Source: an uncultured Clostridia bacterium
GTDB lineage: Bacteria > Bacillota > Clostridia > Oscillospirales > Acutalibacteraceae
Length of the DNA stretch: 64,000 nucleotides
Direction of reading: 5' to 3'
NCBI GenBank assembly: GCA_944384855.1
Contig: CALWUY010000050.1
Location: forward strand, 1-64,000
The first letter of the stretch is position 1. Every line of letters begins with the position of its first letter. The notes under the pieces are model-generated. The model did not search any database, was not told where the DNA came from, and was given only the letters and a program-made list of their open reading frames with translations. The position numbers and the translations under genes were made by a program. Shown here one piece after another: positions 46,914 through 56,163 of this stretch.

Positions 46914-47000
46914 CTGTAACTATGCCGCATCTGTATGATGTTTGAAAACATAATATATCAAACTATCCGTCCGAAATCCGAAACAACACAGTCAGTAATT

Positions 47001-47076
<76 letters not shown>

Positions 47077-47202
47077 GAATGCATTTATTCTAACATAAAT
47101 CATTTCGATTTGCAAGTACTATTTTTACAAATAAGAAGTTTGTTGAAAATCAAATATGTATATGTTATAATTATTTTCAGTATTTTTCAAGGGGATATTT
47201 AT

Positions 47203-47886
47203 ATGAGGAAACCTGCTGTGGATTACAGAAAATTCCGCTTTTCAAAACTCAATACTCCGGAATTCAGCCACCTTAAGCTTTTACTCGGATGGCTTGGGTA
47301 TTTTGCAATGTACTACCTTACCGAAAACTATATACCGGAAGAAATCTGTCATGTGATTCACAGCAGGCTTGACGATCTTATCCCGTTCTGCGAAATTTTC
47401 GTTATACCTTATGTTCTGTGGTATGTGCTCATAGCCGGCTCCCTGCTTTACTTCCTGCTTTATAATGTGGATAATTTCAAACGCCTGCAAATATCCATTA
47501 TCGCGCTGCAGGTCATATCGACTGTAATATACATAGTATACCCCAACAAACAGGATCTGCGCCCCGAAGTTTTTCCACGGGATAATTTCTTTACGGATAT
47601 TGTAGCCGGTCTCTATTCCACCGACACATGTACCGGCGTCTGCCCTTCGCTGCATGTATCTATTTCGCTTGCGATAGTGTCTGCATGGTTCAAAGAAAAA
47701 TCCGCTTCGGTCCCGGTAAAAGCTCTCATCGCGCTTTTCGCCTTGATAGTATGCATGTCTACTGTATTTATAAAACAGCATTCGGTTATAGATTCCCTGG
47801 CCGCGCTCCCGGTATTTCTTGCGGTTGAGGCCGCGGTTTACGGTAAAAGTTTCTGGATACCTAAGATGCGGCGCACTGCTCAATAG
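47203..47886 (+). CDS. PAP2-family phosphatase
   Basis: A 227-residue membrane protein with about six helices. The PAP2 motifs PSLHVSISL (catalytic His region) and STVFIKQHSVIDSLAALP are intact; the first K-x6-RP motif is reduced to NKQDLRPE. It probably dephosphorylates a lipid phosphate such as phosphatidate or undecaprenyl diphosphate. ATG 47203 follows AAGGGGA; the frame is open further upstream but overlaps the tRNA. Confidence 0.8.
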   Translation: MRKPAVDYRKFRFSKLNTPEFSHLKLLLGWLGYFAMYYLTENYIPEEICHVIHSRLDDLIPFCEIFVIPYVLWYVLIAGSLLYFLLYNVDNFKRLQISIIALQVISTVIYIVYPNKQDLRPEVFPRDNFFTDIVAGLYSTDTCTGVCPSLHVSISLAIVSAWFKEKSASVPVKALIALFALIVCMSTVFIKQHSVIDSLAALPVFLAVEAAVYGKSFWIPKMRRTAQ

Positions 47887-47921
47887 CAGCTGGTCCGGCG
47901 GCTGGGTTTTACATATTTTTC

Positions 47922-47950
47922 TTGAAAAATAATTTGCTGTTTGCTATAAT
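47922..47950 (+). promoter_or_regulatory. Promoter of the esterase-aldo/keto reductase pair
   Basis: TTGAAA at 47922-47927 and TATAAT at 47945-47950, 17-bp spacing, 23 bp before the esterase start. Confidence 0.7.
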
Positions 47951-47972
47951 TTTTCTCAAAGGGAGGATTTTT

Positions 47973-48602
47973 ATGTTTGAAATCAAGACATTTACTCAGG
48001 ATAAGATAAAAATGGACTACGCGATAGATTATCCGGCAAACTTTTCACCCGATAAAAAATATCCGGTGATATTTTATTTTCACGGAATGGGGATGGTGGG
48101 GACTACCCCGCAGTTTGTAGCCGACTGCGTACCTTTAAGGCGGGAACAGATGGATGACGATATGCCGTTTATAATAGTCGCTCCCCACTGCAACGCGTTT
48201 ACATGGTTTGAAATTTTCGAACAGCTTACCGCTTTTATCGATTACATAATTGCCCTTGACTATGCTGATGAAAAACGTATTTATATAACCGGTTCCAGCA
48301 TGGGCGGATATACCTGCTGGATGCAGGCGGTGCATTTCCCGCAAAAATTCGCGGCAGGTGTCATTTGCTGCGGCGGAGGACTTTACTGGGCGGCAAACCG
48401 CATTGATTTTCCTGTTTGGGCATTTCACGGCAAGGAAGACGGCACCGTACTTCCACGAGAGAGCGAAATAATGGTTAAATGCATAAACGAATCGGGCGGA
48501 AAAGCTAAGCTGACCCTATGCGACGGCATAGGGCACGATGTATGGAACAAAGCGTACGGCGACAAGAATACATATAAATGGCTTTTGGAGCAGCACAGAT
48601 AA
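47973..48602 (+). CDS. Alpha/beta hydrolase, esterase-like
   Basis: A 209-residue hydrolase with the nucleophile motif GSSMGGY, oxyanion FYFHGMG near residue 32, Asp in FHGKEDGTV and catalytic His in DGIGHDVW. It resembles PhaC-like/feruloyl-type or dienelactone hydrolases (poly-esterase without signal peptide), so it acts on an imported ester. GGGAGG precedes ATG 47973. It is 16 bp before the aldo/keto reductase. Confidence 0.83.
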   Translation: MFEIKTFTQDKIKMDYAIDYPANFSPDKKYPVIFYFHGMGMVGTTPQFVADCVPLRREQMDDDMPFIIVAPHCNAFTWFEIFEQLTAFIDYIIALDYADEKRIYITGSSMGGYTCWMQAVHFPQKFAAGVICCGGGLYWAANRIDFPVWAFHGKEDGTVLPRESEIMVKCINESGGKAKLTLCDGIGHDVWNKAYGDKNTYKWLLEQHR

Positions 48603-48618
48603 AGGGAGGACATAATAT

Positions 48619-49743
48619 ATGTCTTATTTAGGCGAAGATATCAAAAAACTCGGTTTCGGGCTTATGCGTCTTCCGAAAAAAGACGGTAAAATCGATCTTG
48701 AGCTTTCGGCCAAAATGGCAGATCTTTTTATGGAAAAAGGATTCACTTACTTTGATACCGCTTATGTTTACGACGACGGAAAATCCGAAGAAGCAGCAAA
48801 GGAAATTCTGGTCAGCAGATACCCCAGAGAAAGTTTCCAGCTTGCCACCAAGCTGCCTCTATGGGACAGAAGCTGCTCGGTTGACGAGGCAAAACAGAGA
48901 TTTTACACCTCGCTTGAAAGAACGGGCGCGGGATATTTTGATTTTTACCTTATACATAATCTGGTCGATGAAAGACTTGACATGATTGAAGAGTACGGGC
49001 TTTGGGAATTTGTAAGAGAACTTAAAGAAAAAGGTCTTGTAAAACATATCGGTTTTTCATTTCATGACAAAGCCGATGTGCTTGATAAGATACTTACCGC
49101 ACATCCCGAAGCTGAATTTGTACAGCTTCAGATAAACTACGCCGACTGGGATAACCCCGATATACAGTCAGGAGCATGCTATGAAACCGCGCGCAGACAC
49201 GGCAAACCGGTAATTATAATGGAGCCTGTAAGGGGCGGATCGCTTGCCACACTGCCCGAAGAAGCCGCGGCCGTTTTCAAAGAAGCCAATCCCGATGCGT
49301 CTGTCGCCTCGTGGGCCATCAGATTTGCGGCATCTCTTGACGGAATAATCACGGTACTTTCGGGAATGTCCACGCTCGAGCAGATGCAGGACAATATTTC
49401 TTATATGGAAAATTTCGTGCCTCTTTCGGAAAAGGAAAGACAGGTAATAGCAAAAGCCTATGAAATTATGAGCAAAATACCTCAGGTACCCTGCACAAGC
49501 TGCCGCTACTGCGTAAAGGGATGTCCTAAAAAAATCCCCATAAACGAAATTTTTTCTATTGTGAATTTTCAGGATAAATTCAATAACCCTCAGTTTGCCA
49601 AGTCTCTTTACGCCAACACCGTAAACCGCGAAAACACCGGCAAGGCTGATGACTGTATTGCCTGCCGCAAATGCGAAAGCGTGTGTCCGCAGCATATAAA
49701 GATTGTTGACGAGCTGAAGCGTGCTTCAAAAATTCTGGCATAA
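48619..49743 (+). CDS. Aldo/keto reductase with C-terminal 4Fe-4S domain
   Basis: A 374-residue protein: aldo/keto reductase barrel (residues ~8-290; KLGFGLMRLPK, FDTAYVYD with the catalytic Asp and Tyr, HIGFSFHD), then a ferredoxin-like domain (CTSCRYCVKGCPKKIPI and CIACRKCESVCPQHI). Such fusions are common in anaerobic Clostridia and are predicted to take electrons from ferredoxin. Substrate unknown. Confidence 0.9.
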   Translation: MSYLGEDIKKLGFGLMRLPKKDGKIDLELSAKMADLFMEKGFTYFDTAYVYDDGKSEEAAKEILVSRYPRESFQLATKLPLWDRSCSVDEAKQRFYTSLERTGAGYFDFYLIHNLVDERLDMIEEYGLWEFVRELKEKGLVKHIGFSFHDKADVLDKILTAHPEAEFVQLQINYADWDNPDIQSGACYETARRHGKPVIIMEPVRGGSLATLPEEAAAVFKEANPDASVASWAIRFAASLDGIITVLSGMSTLEQMQDNISYMENFVPLSEKERQVIAKAYEIMSKIPQVPCTSCRYCVKGCPKKIPINEIFSIVNFQDKFNNPQFAKSLYANTVNRENTGKADDCIACRKCESVCPQHIKIVDELKRASKILA

Positions 49744-49760
49744 TATTATAAACAAAAATC

Positions 49761-49799
49761 CGGCTCTGCATTTATCTTTTAATGTCTGAGCCGTTTTTA
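49761..49799 (+). terminator. Terminator of the aldo/keto reductase
   Basis: CGGCTC (49761-49766) pairs with GAGCCG (49788-49793), long loop, followed by TTTTTA. Confidence 0.65.
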
Positions 49800-49879
49800 T
49801 ATATTTTGCTTTTATTTCAAAAAATAATATAATTTATGATTAAAAACATAAATATTTTTGAATGTGAGTTGTTCATATA

Positions 49880-52201
49880 ATGCAAAGAGAACTTAAAAAC
49901 TGGACCGTGACAGGTTACTGGCCTTACAGCACGGTGCTTAAAAACAGCGCTGAAACCGGGATTGAGCTAATAGGTGTCACCCGGCACATGACATCCGAAA
50001 AGACAGGCGACATTTACAATATACTCAGAAAAAACGGTGAGATAGACGAGGATATATATTTCGGAAAAAACACGGTTAAATATGAATGGGTTGCAAACAG
50101 GTGGTGGGTATTTGCCGCTGAATTTTCCGCGGCAAAGGCGGATCCGTCCAACCGGCTGCGGCTTGTTATAGAAGGCATAGACTACGAAGCGGACATACAT
50201 ATAAACGGAAAGTTTATATGCAGCCATAAAGGGCCGTTTATACCCCTTGTAATCGATTTGGATGACTTCGGGGTTTCGGGAGATAAAAACCGGCTTGAAA
50301 TCACCCTGCACTGCACCCCGCAGGAATACGCCCAGATGGGATATACCAGCAAGACATCTACCCAGCGCAGCCGTTTTGACCTCAACTGGGACTTCTGCAC
50401 CAGAATGGCCGGGATAGGCATATACGGTCCGGTATATATTGAGGAAACCGGATGCGGCATAATAGATAACGGTTTTGTGAAACCGTATCTTACGGCAGAC
50501 GGCGTCTGGACTGTGCCGGGCGAATTCTCAGTAAACTCCGACCGGGAATGTTCCGGCTCTGTAAAGTGCGAGCTGTTTTATAAGGGAGATTTTATAAAAT
50601 CGTCAGAAAAAGAGATATCTCTCAAGAAAGGCGAGAATCAGGTTTCGGCGCCGCTTACGGCAGATGAAGTCAATAAATGGTACCCTAACGGCCACGGCGG
50701 GCAGCCGCTTTACACCCTTAAAATTTCGCTTTCTGCTGACGGCAGGCTTTCTCACTGCAAAGAGTATACCGTTGCATTCAGAACGCTTGAATACGCGAGG
50801 GCGCAAAACAGCTCTGCCGACAGTCTGCCCTATGTTCCGGTGATAAACGGTGAAAAGATATATATAAAAGGGGTAAATCTTGTACCGTTTGACCTTGCGG
50901 CAAAATTCCCGTCAGATGATATTTACGGCCGGGCGTTGGAGCTTTTAAAGGATGCCAACATAAACCTTGTGCGTATATGGGGCGGAGGCATTCTGGAATC
51001 TGAATATTTTTACAGCTTGTGCGACAAATACGGAATAATGGTCTGGCAGGAGTTCATACAGTCGAGCTCCGGTATAGACAATTCTCCCTGCACCGATCCT
51101 GAGTTTTTAAAGCTGCTTGAAAAAACTTCGGCTTCCATGATAAAGCAGAGGCGCAACCATACAAGCCTCACATTTTACTGCGGAGGCAACGAGCTTTACC
51201 TGAGAGATACCCCTTCTTCAGAGGAATACCCTGTGGATTACAGTCATCCGAATATTTCCATGCTTAAAGGACTGACCGACAGCCTGGATCCCGGCGTTTT
51301 AATGCTTCCCTCTTCTCCCTCAGGACCCAACATGGGATTTAAAGAGGACAAACCGGGCACAAACCACGATATCCACGGTCCGTGGCTCTATTTCGGCCCT
51401 AATGTGCATTACGAATTTTTCAATAAATCAGACATAATTCTGCACGGCGAATTCGGCTGCAACGGTATGAGCGGTATGGAAACACTTAAAAGCTGTCTGC
51501 CGCAGGACAGTCTGCGGGTATCCGCAGCGTTCAGCGATCCGATGTGGAACTGGCACGGAGGAGACTGGTGGGATACAACCCAACGCGATTCGGCGATTTT
51601 CGGGGAATTCAAGGAAGACGAGCTTGAAACGCTTATAAAATGCAGTCAGTTTATACAGGCCGAGGGCATTCGGTATGCCCTTCAGTCAAATCTGCGTCGC
51701 GCCATGCAAAACTGCGGGAGCATAATCTGGCAGTTCAACGAGCCATGGCCCAACATTTCCTGCACTTCTCTTACATCCTATCCGCTTATTCCTAAGCTCG
51801 CGTATTACTTTACAAAGGACTCCTACGCCGGCGAGTATGTATCGCTCAAATACTCAAAGCTCTGCTGGCAGGCGGGAGAAACCTTTAACGCTGAAGTTTT
51901 TGCCTTTTGTGAAAAGGGTGTAAAAGAAGGTACCGTACTGTGTGAGATCTCAGATACTGGGGGAAATATACTCTTCAAAAAAGAATGGCAGGCGCGCGCG
52001 AGTATGGCGGTATCATTAGGAGAAATCAAATTTGAGATACCAAAGGACTTAAAAGAAGGCTTTACTGTCACAGTTTGCTGGCAGGAAGAAAATTCGCTTA
52101 AAAACGAATATCTTATGCTGATACCTGAAATTTCTGACGGAAAATGCAGTAAAAAAGCCGTAACCGACTATGTTGACAGATATTTTGAGAATATCAGGTA
52201 A
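49880..52201 (+). CDS. Glycoside hydrolase family 2, beta-mannosidase-like (second)
   Basis: A 773-residue GH2 enzyme: N-terminal jelly roll (~1-190), immunoglobulin-like domain (~195-305), TIM barrel with acid/base E438 in GGNE and nucleophile E524 in GEFG. The cluster RIWGGG and WQEF is typical of GH2 beta-mannosidases. No signal peptide. It differs clearly from the GH2 at 9350, so it is not a recent copy. BirA follows 4 bp after its stop. Confidence 0.88.
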   Translation: MQRELKNWTVTGYWPYSTVLKNSAETGIELIGVTRHMTSEKTGDIYNILRKNGEIDEDIYFGKNTVKYEWVANRWWVFAAEFSAAKADPSNRLRLVIEGIDYEADIHINGKFICSHKGPFIPLVIDLDDFGVSGDKNRLEITLHCTPQEYAQMGYTSKTSTQRSRFDLNWDFCTRMAGIGIYGPVYIEETGCGIIDNGFVKPYLTADGVWTVPGEFSVNSDRECSGSVKCELFYKGDFIKSSEKEISLKKGENQVSAPLTADEVNKWYPNGHGGQPLYTLKISLSADGRLSHCKEYTVAFRTLEYARAQNSSADSLPYVPVINGEKIYIKGVNLVPFDLAAKFPSDDIYGRALELLKDANINLVRIWGGGILESEYFYSLCDKYGIMVWQEFIQSSSGIDNSPCTDPEFLKLLEKTSASMIKQRRNHTSLTFYCGGNELYLRDTPSSEEYPVDYSHPNISMLKGLTDSLDPGVLMLPSSPSGPNMGFKEDKPGTNHDIHGPWLYFGPNVHYEFFNKSDIILHGEFGCNGMSGMETLKSCLPQDSLRVSAAFSDPMWNWHGGDWWDTTQRDSAIFGEFKEDELETLIKCSQFIQAEGIRYALQSNLRRAMQNCGSIIWQFNEPWPNISCTSLTSYPLIPKLAYYFTKDSYAGEYVSLKYSKLCWQAGETFNAEVFAFCEKGVKEGTVLCEISDTGGNILFKKEWQARASMAVSLGEIKFEIPKDLKEGFTVTVCWQEENSLKNEYLMLIPEISDGKCSKKAVTDYVDRYFENIR

Positions 52202-52205
52202 AAAT

Positions 52206-53006
52206 ATGAAAGAGAAAGATAAATTAAGCGCCGAGGGAATACAGAAAAATCTGAACGGCAATAAATACAATATAATATTTTTGGATGAGGTAGATTCTAC
52301 CAACCGGTATCTTAAATCTGCCGGAAACGACCTTGTCGAATACACTGCCGTAATAGCCGACAGCCAGACCTGCGGCAGAGGAAGATTTACGAGAAAATTT
52401 TATTCTCCCGCGGGCAGCGGCATATATATGAGCATTTTGCTGAAGCCCGGCTACCGCGCAGGCGATTCGGTACTGATTACCGCCGCGTCGGCGGTAGCGG
52501 TTGCCGACGCGATAAAAGAAGTATCGGGGTCAGAGCCCTCAATAAAATGGGTAAACGACGTCTTTATAAACTCAAAAAAAGTCTGCGGCATACTGTGCGA
52601 AGGAGTACTGAATACCGAAACTTCACAGCTTGACCGGGTAATTTTAGGCATAGGCATAAATGTCTACCCGCCCGAAAACGGCTTTGACGGCGAGATATCC
52701 TCAGTTGCCGGTTCAGTTTTCGAAAAGCCGCAGCCGGGCATGCGCAACAGGCTTGCGGCATGTGTACTTGACCGCTTTAAAGAATATTACACACAGCTTG
52801 AAAGCCGGACTTTTCTCGAAAAATACCGCAGTTATTCGGCTGTGACAGGAGAAAGAATTACGGTTTTAAAGGGCGGAAGAAGCCTTGAAGCAAAAGCGCT
52901 TGATATTGACGAAAACTGCCGGCTGTTAGTGGAATACAGCGACAAAAGCCGGGAATATCTGTCATCGGGGGAAATAAGTATAAGACTTGTACCGCAGCGG
53001 AACTGA
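52206..53006 (+). CDS. birA: Biotin-[acetyl-CoA-carboxylase] ligase
   Basis: A 266-residue group I biotin protein ligase without the DNA-binding domain, so enzyme only. DSTNRYLKS, the biotinyl-AMP loop CGRGRFTRKF, the WVNDVFINSKKVCGIL block and GIGINVYP are intact. ATG 52206 is used; the frame extends upstream into the GH2 gene. Confidence 0.93.
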   Translation: MKEKDKLSAEGIQKNLNGNKYNIIFLDEVDSTNRYLKSAGNDLVEYTAVIADSQTCGRGRFTRKFYSPAGSGIYMSILLKPGYRAGDSVLITAASAVAVADAIKEVSGSEPSIKWVNDVFINSKKVCGILCEGVLNTETSQLDRVILGIGINVYPPENGFDGEISSVAGSVFEKPQPGMRNRLAACVLDRFKEYYTQLESRTFLEKYRSYSAVTGERITVLKGGRSLEAKALDIDENCRLLVEYSDKSREYLSSGEISIRLVPQRN

Positions 53007-53082
53007 CATCAGCATAATTTCTTTTCAGTACCCTGCATACCGGAAAAGTAAAGCTAAACGGTACAAAAGGATTGATAAAAAC

Positions 53083-53111
53083 TTGACAAAATGCCGTAAA
53101 CCCTTTATAAT
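53083..53111 (+). promoter_or_regulatory. Consensus promoter of efp
   Basis: Perfect TTGACA (53083-53088) and TATAAT (53106-53111), 17-bp spacing. Confidence 0.85.
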
Positions 53112-53162
53112 AAAGGTGCGAAAATATAATACATCTCATTTTGGTTGGAGGATTTAAAAAGT

Positions 53163-53720
53163 ATGATTAGTGCAGGCGATTTCAGAAACGGCGTAACATT
53201 TGAAGAAGACGGCAACGTACTTCAGGTTATTGAATTTCAGCACGTTAAGCCAGGCAAAGGCGCTGCCTTTGTAAGAACAAAAATCAAAAACGTAATTACA
53301 GGTTCGGTTGTAGAAAAAAGCTACAATCCCACGGCAAAATTCCCTACAGCATACATTGAAAGAAAAGATATGGAATTTTCATACAGTGATGACGGATTAT
53401 ATTATTTCATGGACCCTGAAACATTTGACATGGTTCCGATAAACGCAAGTGATCTGGGAGATAATTTCAAATTTGTAAAAGAAAATATGATCTGCAAAAT
53501 TCTTTCATACAAGGGAAATGTATTCGGGGTTGAGCCTCCCACATTTGTAGAGCTTACCGTTACCAAGACAGATCCGGGATTCGCGGGCAATACGGCTACC
53601 AACGCCACAAAACCGGCTACGGTTGAAACCGCCGCGGAGATCCGCGTTCCCCTGTTCATAGACGAAGGTGACGTTATAAGAATAGACACCAGAACCGGTG
53701 AATACATGGAACGCGCATAA
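53163..53720 (+). CDS. efp: Elongation factor P
   Basis: A 185-residue three-domain factor that rescues ribosomes at polyproline. [10 protein letters not shown] opens it; [12 protein letters not shown] holds the tip lysine that is modified or bare in different bacteria; the C-terminal [13 protein letters not shown] motif is standard. ATG 53163 follows GGAGG. Confidence 0.96.
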   Translation: MISAGDFRNGVTFEEDGNVLQVIEFQHVKPGKGAAFVRTKIKNVITGSVVEKSYNPTAKFPTAYIERKDMEFSYSDDGLYYFMDPETFDMVPINASDLGDNFKFVKENMICKILSYKGNVFGVEPPTFVELTVTKTDPGFAGNTATNATKPATVETAAEIRVPLFIDEGDVIRIDTRTGEYMERA

Positions 53721-53736
53721 TAAAGGAGGAACGGCT

Positions 53737-54177
53737 ATGGATATTTGTGAAAAAATTGCTTACATCAAAGGTTTGGCGGAAGGACTTTCATTAGATGAAA
53801 CCACCAAGGAAGGAAAAATACTTGCGGCTGTAATTGATCTTTTGGGAGATATGACCGAAGAGATATGCGATATTGAAGACGGCTGTGATTCTCTTATGGA
53901 GCAGATTGACGCGGTTGATGAAGATCTGGCTTCCCTTGAAGAAGATTTTTACGGGGAGGACGAAGATGAATGCGACTGCGATGAATGCGGCTGCGACGAT
54001 GAGGTTTACGAAATTGAATGTCCGGCATGCAACGATGTAATTTACCTTGACGAAGAAATGCTCAAGGAAGACGGTATGGTATGTCCGAACTGCGGCACAG
54101 AACTGGAATTTGATTTTGACGACGACTGTGACGGCGACTGTTGCTGCGGCAAGACAGAAGAAGAAAAGGAAGACTGA
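53737..54177 (+). CDS. CD1247-like protein with zinc ribbon and acidic Cys-rich tail
   Basis: A 146-residue protein. Residues 1-75 form a helical CD1247-type N-terminal domain (KIAYIKGLAEGL, LAAVIDLLGDM); residues ~100-128 form a zinc ribbon (CPAC then CPNCG); acidic Asp/Glu/Cys runs (DECDCDECGCDD, DDDCDGDCCCG) flank it. Widely conserved in Clostridia after efp; function unknown. AAGGAGG precedes ATG 53737, 16 bp after efp. Confidence 0.82.
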   Translation: MDICEKIAYIKGLAEGLSLDETTKEGKILAAVIDLLGDMTEEICDIEDGCDSLMEQIDAVDEDLASLEEDFYGEDEDECDCDECGCDDEVYEIECPACNDVIYLDEEMLKEDGMVCPNCGTELEFDFDDDCDGDCCCGKTEEEKED

Positions 54178-54194
54178 CAGATCATAACAAAAAA

Positions 54195-54216
54195 TTCGGG
54201 ACTGTCCCGGTTTTTT
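54195..54216 (+). terminator. Terminator, first of two
   Basis: CGGGA (54197-54201) pairs with TCCCG (54205-54209), followed by TTTTTT. Confidence 0.7.
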
Positions 54217-54226
54217 ATCTAACCCT

Positions 54227-54257
54227 GCTCCCCTGACTCAAAAAGGGGAGCTTTTTT
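54227..54257 (+). terminator. Terminator, second of two
   Basis: GCTCCCC (54227-54233) pairs with GGGGAGC (54245-54251), followed by six T. Confidence 0.85.
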
Positions 54258-54275
54258 CAAACGAGGAATAAAGCC

Positions 54276-55007
54276 ATGACAGAAATAAAGCCAAAACTGG
54301 AATATACGGTAAATACATCAGAAACGGGGATACCTGCGATAATAGTAGCCGCCGGCAATTCTTCCCGTATGAACGGCATAAACAAACAGTTTCTGCCGCT
54401 TTGTTCAATACCGGTAATAATCCGGACGCTGCTGGCATTCGAACGTTGCGCGGCGGTATCCGGAATAATATTGGCAGCGCGGGACAGCGATATTGAAAAG
54501 CTTCAGCTGCTGACTCAAAAATACGGCATTTCAAAACTGGGCGACATAGTATGCGGAGGAAATACCCGTCAGGAATCGGTGCTTAAAGGGTTCGAGCGGC
54601 TGTCTTCGGGGACAAGAGAGGTCTTAATCCACGACGGAGCCCGCCCGCTGGTTGACAGCGGAATAATCACCTCTGTGACCCAAGCGCTCAAAAACCACAC
54701 GGCGGTAACCTGTGCCGTAAAGGTCAAGGACACGGTAAAGCAGATAGATGAATCAGGCAAAGTTATAAAAACGCTCAGAAGGGACAATCTTGTACTGGTA
54801 CAGACTCCTCAGGGCGTGAAGACAGACGAATATCGGCTCGCCGCAGAGAAGGCGGGGGATCTGTCGCAATTTACCGATGACGCATCTTTAATGGAGGCTG
54901 CCGGATACGAAGTATACACTGTTGAAGGCAGTTACAGGAACATAAAAATCACCACACCGGAAGATATCGCGGCTGCAGAAAGCTACATATCCTCGGCAGA
55001 ACAGTAA
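54276..55007 (+). CDS. ispD: 2-C-methyl-D-erythritol 4-phosphate cytidylyltransferase
   Basis: A 243-residue enzyme of the MEP isoprenoid pathway. IIVAAGNSSRM is the CTP loop; ILAARD, LIHDGARPLV and TPQGVKTD are standard. The ~20-residue N-terminal extension is unremarkable. ATG 54276 follows CGAGGA. IspF follows after 186 bp of structured intergenic DNA. Confidence 0.94.
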   Translation: MTEIKPKLEYTVNTSETGIPAIIVAAGNSSRMNGINKQFLPLCSIPVIIRTLLAFERCAAVSGIILAARDSDIEKLQLLTQKYGISKLGDIVCGGNTRQESVLKGFERLSSGTREVLIHDGARPLVDSGIITSVTQALKNHTAVTCAVKVKDTVKQIDESGKVIKTLRRDNLVLVQTPQGVKTDEYRLAAEKAGDLSQFTDDASLMEAAGYEVYTVEGSYRNIKITTPEDIAAAESYISSAEQ

Positions 55008-55036
55008 GATAAACCTGCAGATTTCAGATACCGTCA

Positions 55037-55107
55037 AAATATATCTGCTGTACGCAGAAGTCCTGCGCATACCCTTCGCGCAGATACCGTTGCAGGCAGA
55101 TATATTT
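55037..55107 (+). ncRNA. Candidate structured RNA element upstream of ispF
   Basis: A 12-bp perfect outer stem (55037-55048 with 55096-55107) encloses a 6-bp hairpin CTGCGC/GCGCAG (55063-55068 with 55078-55083). I do not recognise a known riboswitch. Confidence 0.4.
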
Positions 55108-55128
55108 ATACCTCAGTCAAAACAAACG

Positions 55129-55161
55129 GCTGTTATGCCAGCCATTGACTGGCATAACAGC
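55129..55161 (+). promoter_or_regulatory. 13-bp hairpin before ispF
   Basis: 55129-55141 pairs perfectly with 55149-55161 around a 7-base loop. No T-tract follows; the ispF ribosome site is 18 bp downstream. Confidence 0.6.
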
Positions 55162-55193
55162 AGGACATATCCTTATCGAAAGGAGCCGTAAAA

Positions 55194-55670
55194 ATGAGAA
55201 TAGGTCACGGATATGATGTTCACCGTATAGCAGATGGCAGAAAGCTTGTGATAGGAGGTGTAACCATCCCGTGCGAATGGGGACTTTCAGGTCATTCCGA
55301 CGCAGACGTGCTGATTCATGCGGTATGTGACGCTCTTCTGGGGGCGGCGGCTCTCGGAGACATAGGCCGGCATTTCCCCGACAGCGATAATACCTATAAA
55401 AACATTGACAGCCGGATTCTTCTGCGAAAAACTGCGGCGCTTTTATGCGAAAAGGGATACCGGATAGGAAATATCGACGCTGTAGTAATCGCGCAGAGGC
55501 CAAAACTTGCTTCTTATATTCCGGACATGGTAAAGAACATCTCAGAGGACTGCAAAATTACACACGACTCAGTAAATGTAAAGGCTACCACTGAAGAAGG
55601 GCTCGGCTTTACAGGCAGAGGGGAAGGAATATCGGCTCACGCAGTCTGCATAATCGAAAATACGCATTAG
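55194..55670 (+). CDS. ispF: 2-C-methyl-D-erythritol 2,4-cyclodiphosphate synthase
   Basis: A 158-residue trimeric zinc enzyme. GHGYDVHRI gives metal ligands Asp8 and His10, [14 protein letters not shown] the third His, and the C-terminal [17 protein letters not shown] is complete. AAAGGAG precedes ATG 55194. Confidence 0.96.
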   Translation: MRIGHGYDVHRIADGRKLVIGGVTIPCEWGLSGHSDADVLIHAVCDALLGAAALGDIGRHFPDSDNTYKNIDSRILLRKTAALLCEKGYRIGNIDAVVIAQRPKLASYIPDMVKNISEDCKITHDSVNVKATTEEGLGFTGRGEGISAHAVCIIENTH

Positions 55671-55715
55671 TATATACTCTGCCGCCCTTACATATATATT
55701 ACTGGAGGTGGCGGT

Positions 55716-56138
55716 ATGAAATTTTTTATCATGCTTTCAAAGAAAAGTCTCAGTATAATTTTAGCGGTATTGATAATAGCATTTCTGCTTACAATGCAGA
55801 CATTTTCACAGAAAGCATCAAGAATTGACGGTTCGACCAATGAGATCAGGGTCAATTATCTTAAAGGTCTGAAACTTTACGTAGACGACGATTCGGTGGA
55901 ATCGAAAGAAATCGTTATACCCGATGAATTCGGCGACGTTTACGGCAGCTACAACCGGCTGCAGAAAGAATCGGGATTTGACCTTTCAAAATACAAAGGC
56001 AAGCCGGCAACTGTATATACATATCCGTTAGATAAAAACCGCAATGTACATTTGATTGTATACGGCGGTCAGATAATCGGCGGAGACATAGCGGACGTAA
56101 ATATCGACGGTGAGATAAAGCCGCTCGTATCAAACTGA
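55716..56138 (+). CDS. DUF4830-like exported protein
   Basis: A 140-residue protein with an N-terminal membrane anchor (residues ~8-28) and an extracytoplasmic domain with YNRLQKESGFDLSKYKGK and LIVYGGQIIGGDI, as in DUF4830 proteins. Function unknown. CTGGAGGTGG precedes ATG 55716. It sits 25 bp before the pseudouridine synthase. Confidence 0.75.
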   Translation: MKFFIMLSKKSLSIILAVLIIAFLLTMQTFSQKASRIDGSTNEIRVNYLKGLKLYVDDDSVESKEIVIPDEFGDVYGSYNRLQKESGFDLSKYKGKPATVYTYPLDKNRNVHLIVYGGQIIGGDIADVNIDGEIKPLVSN

Positions 56139-56163
56139 TTTTATAAGAAACGAAGTAAAACGA

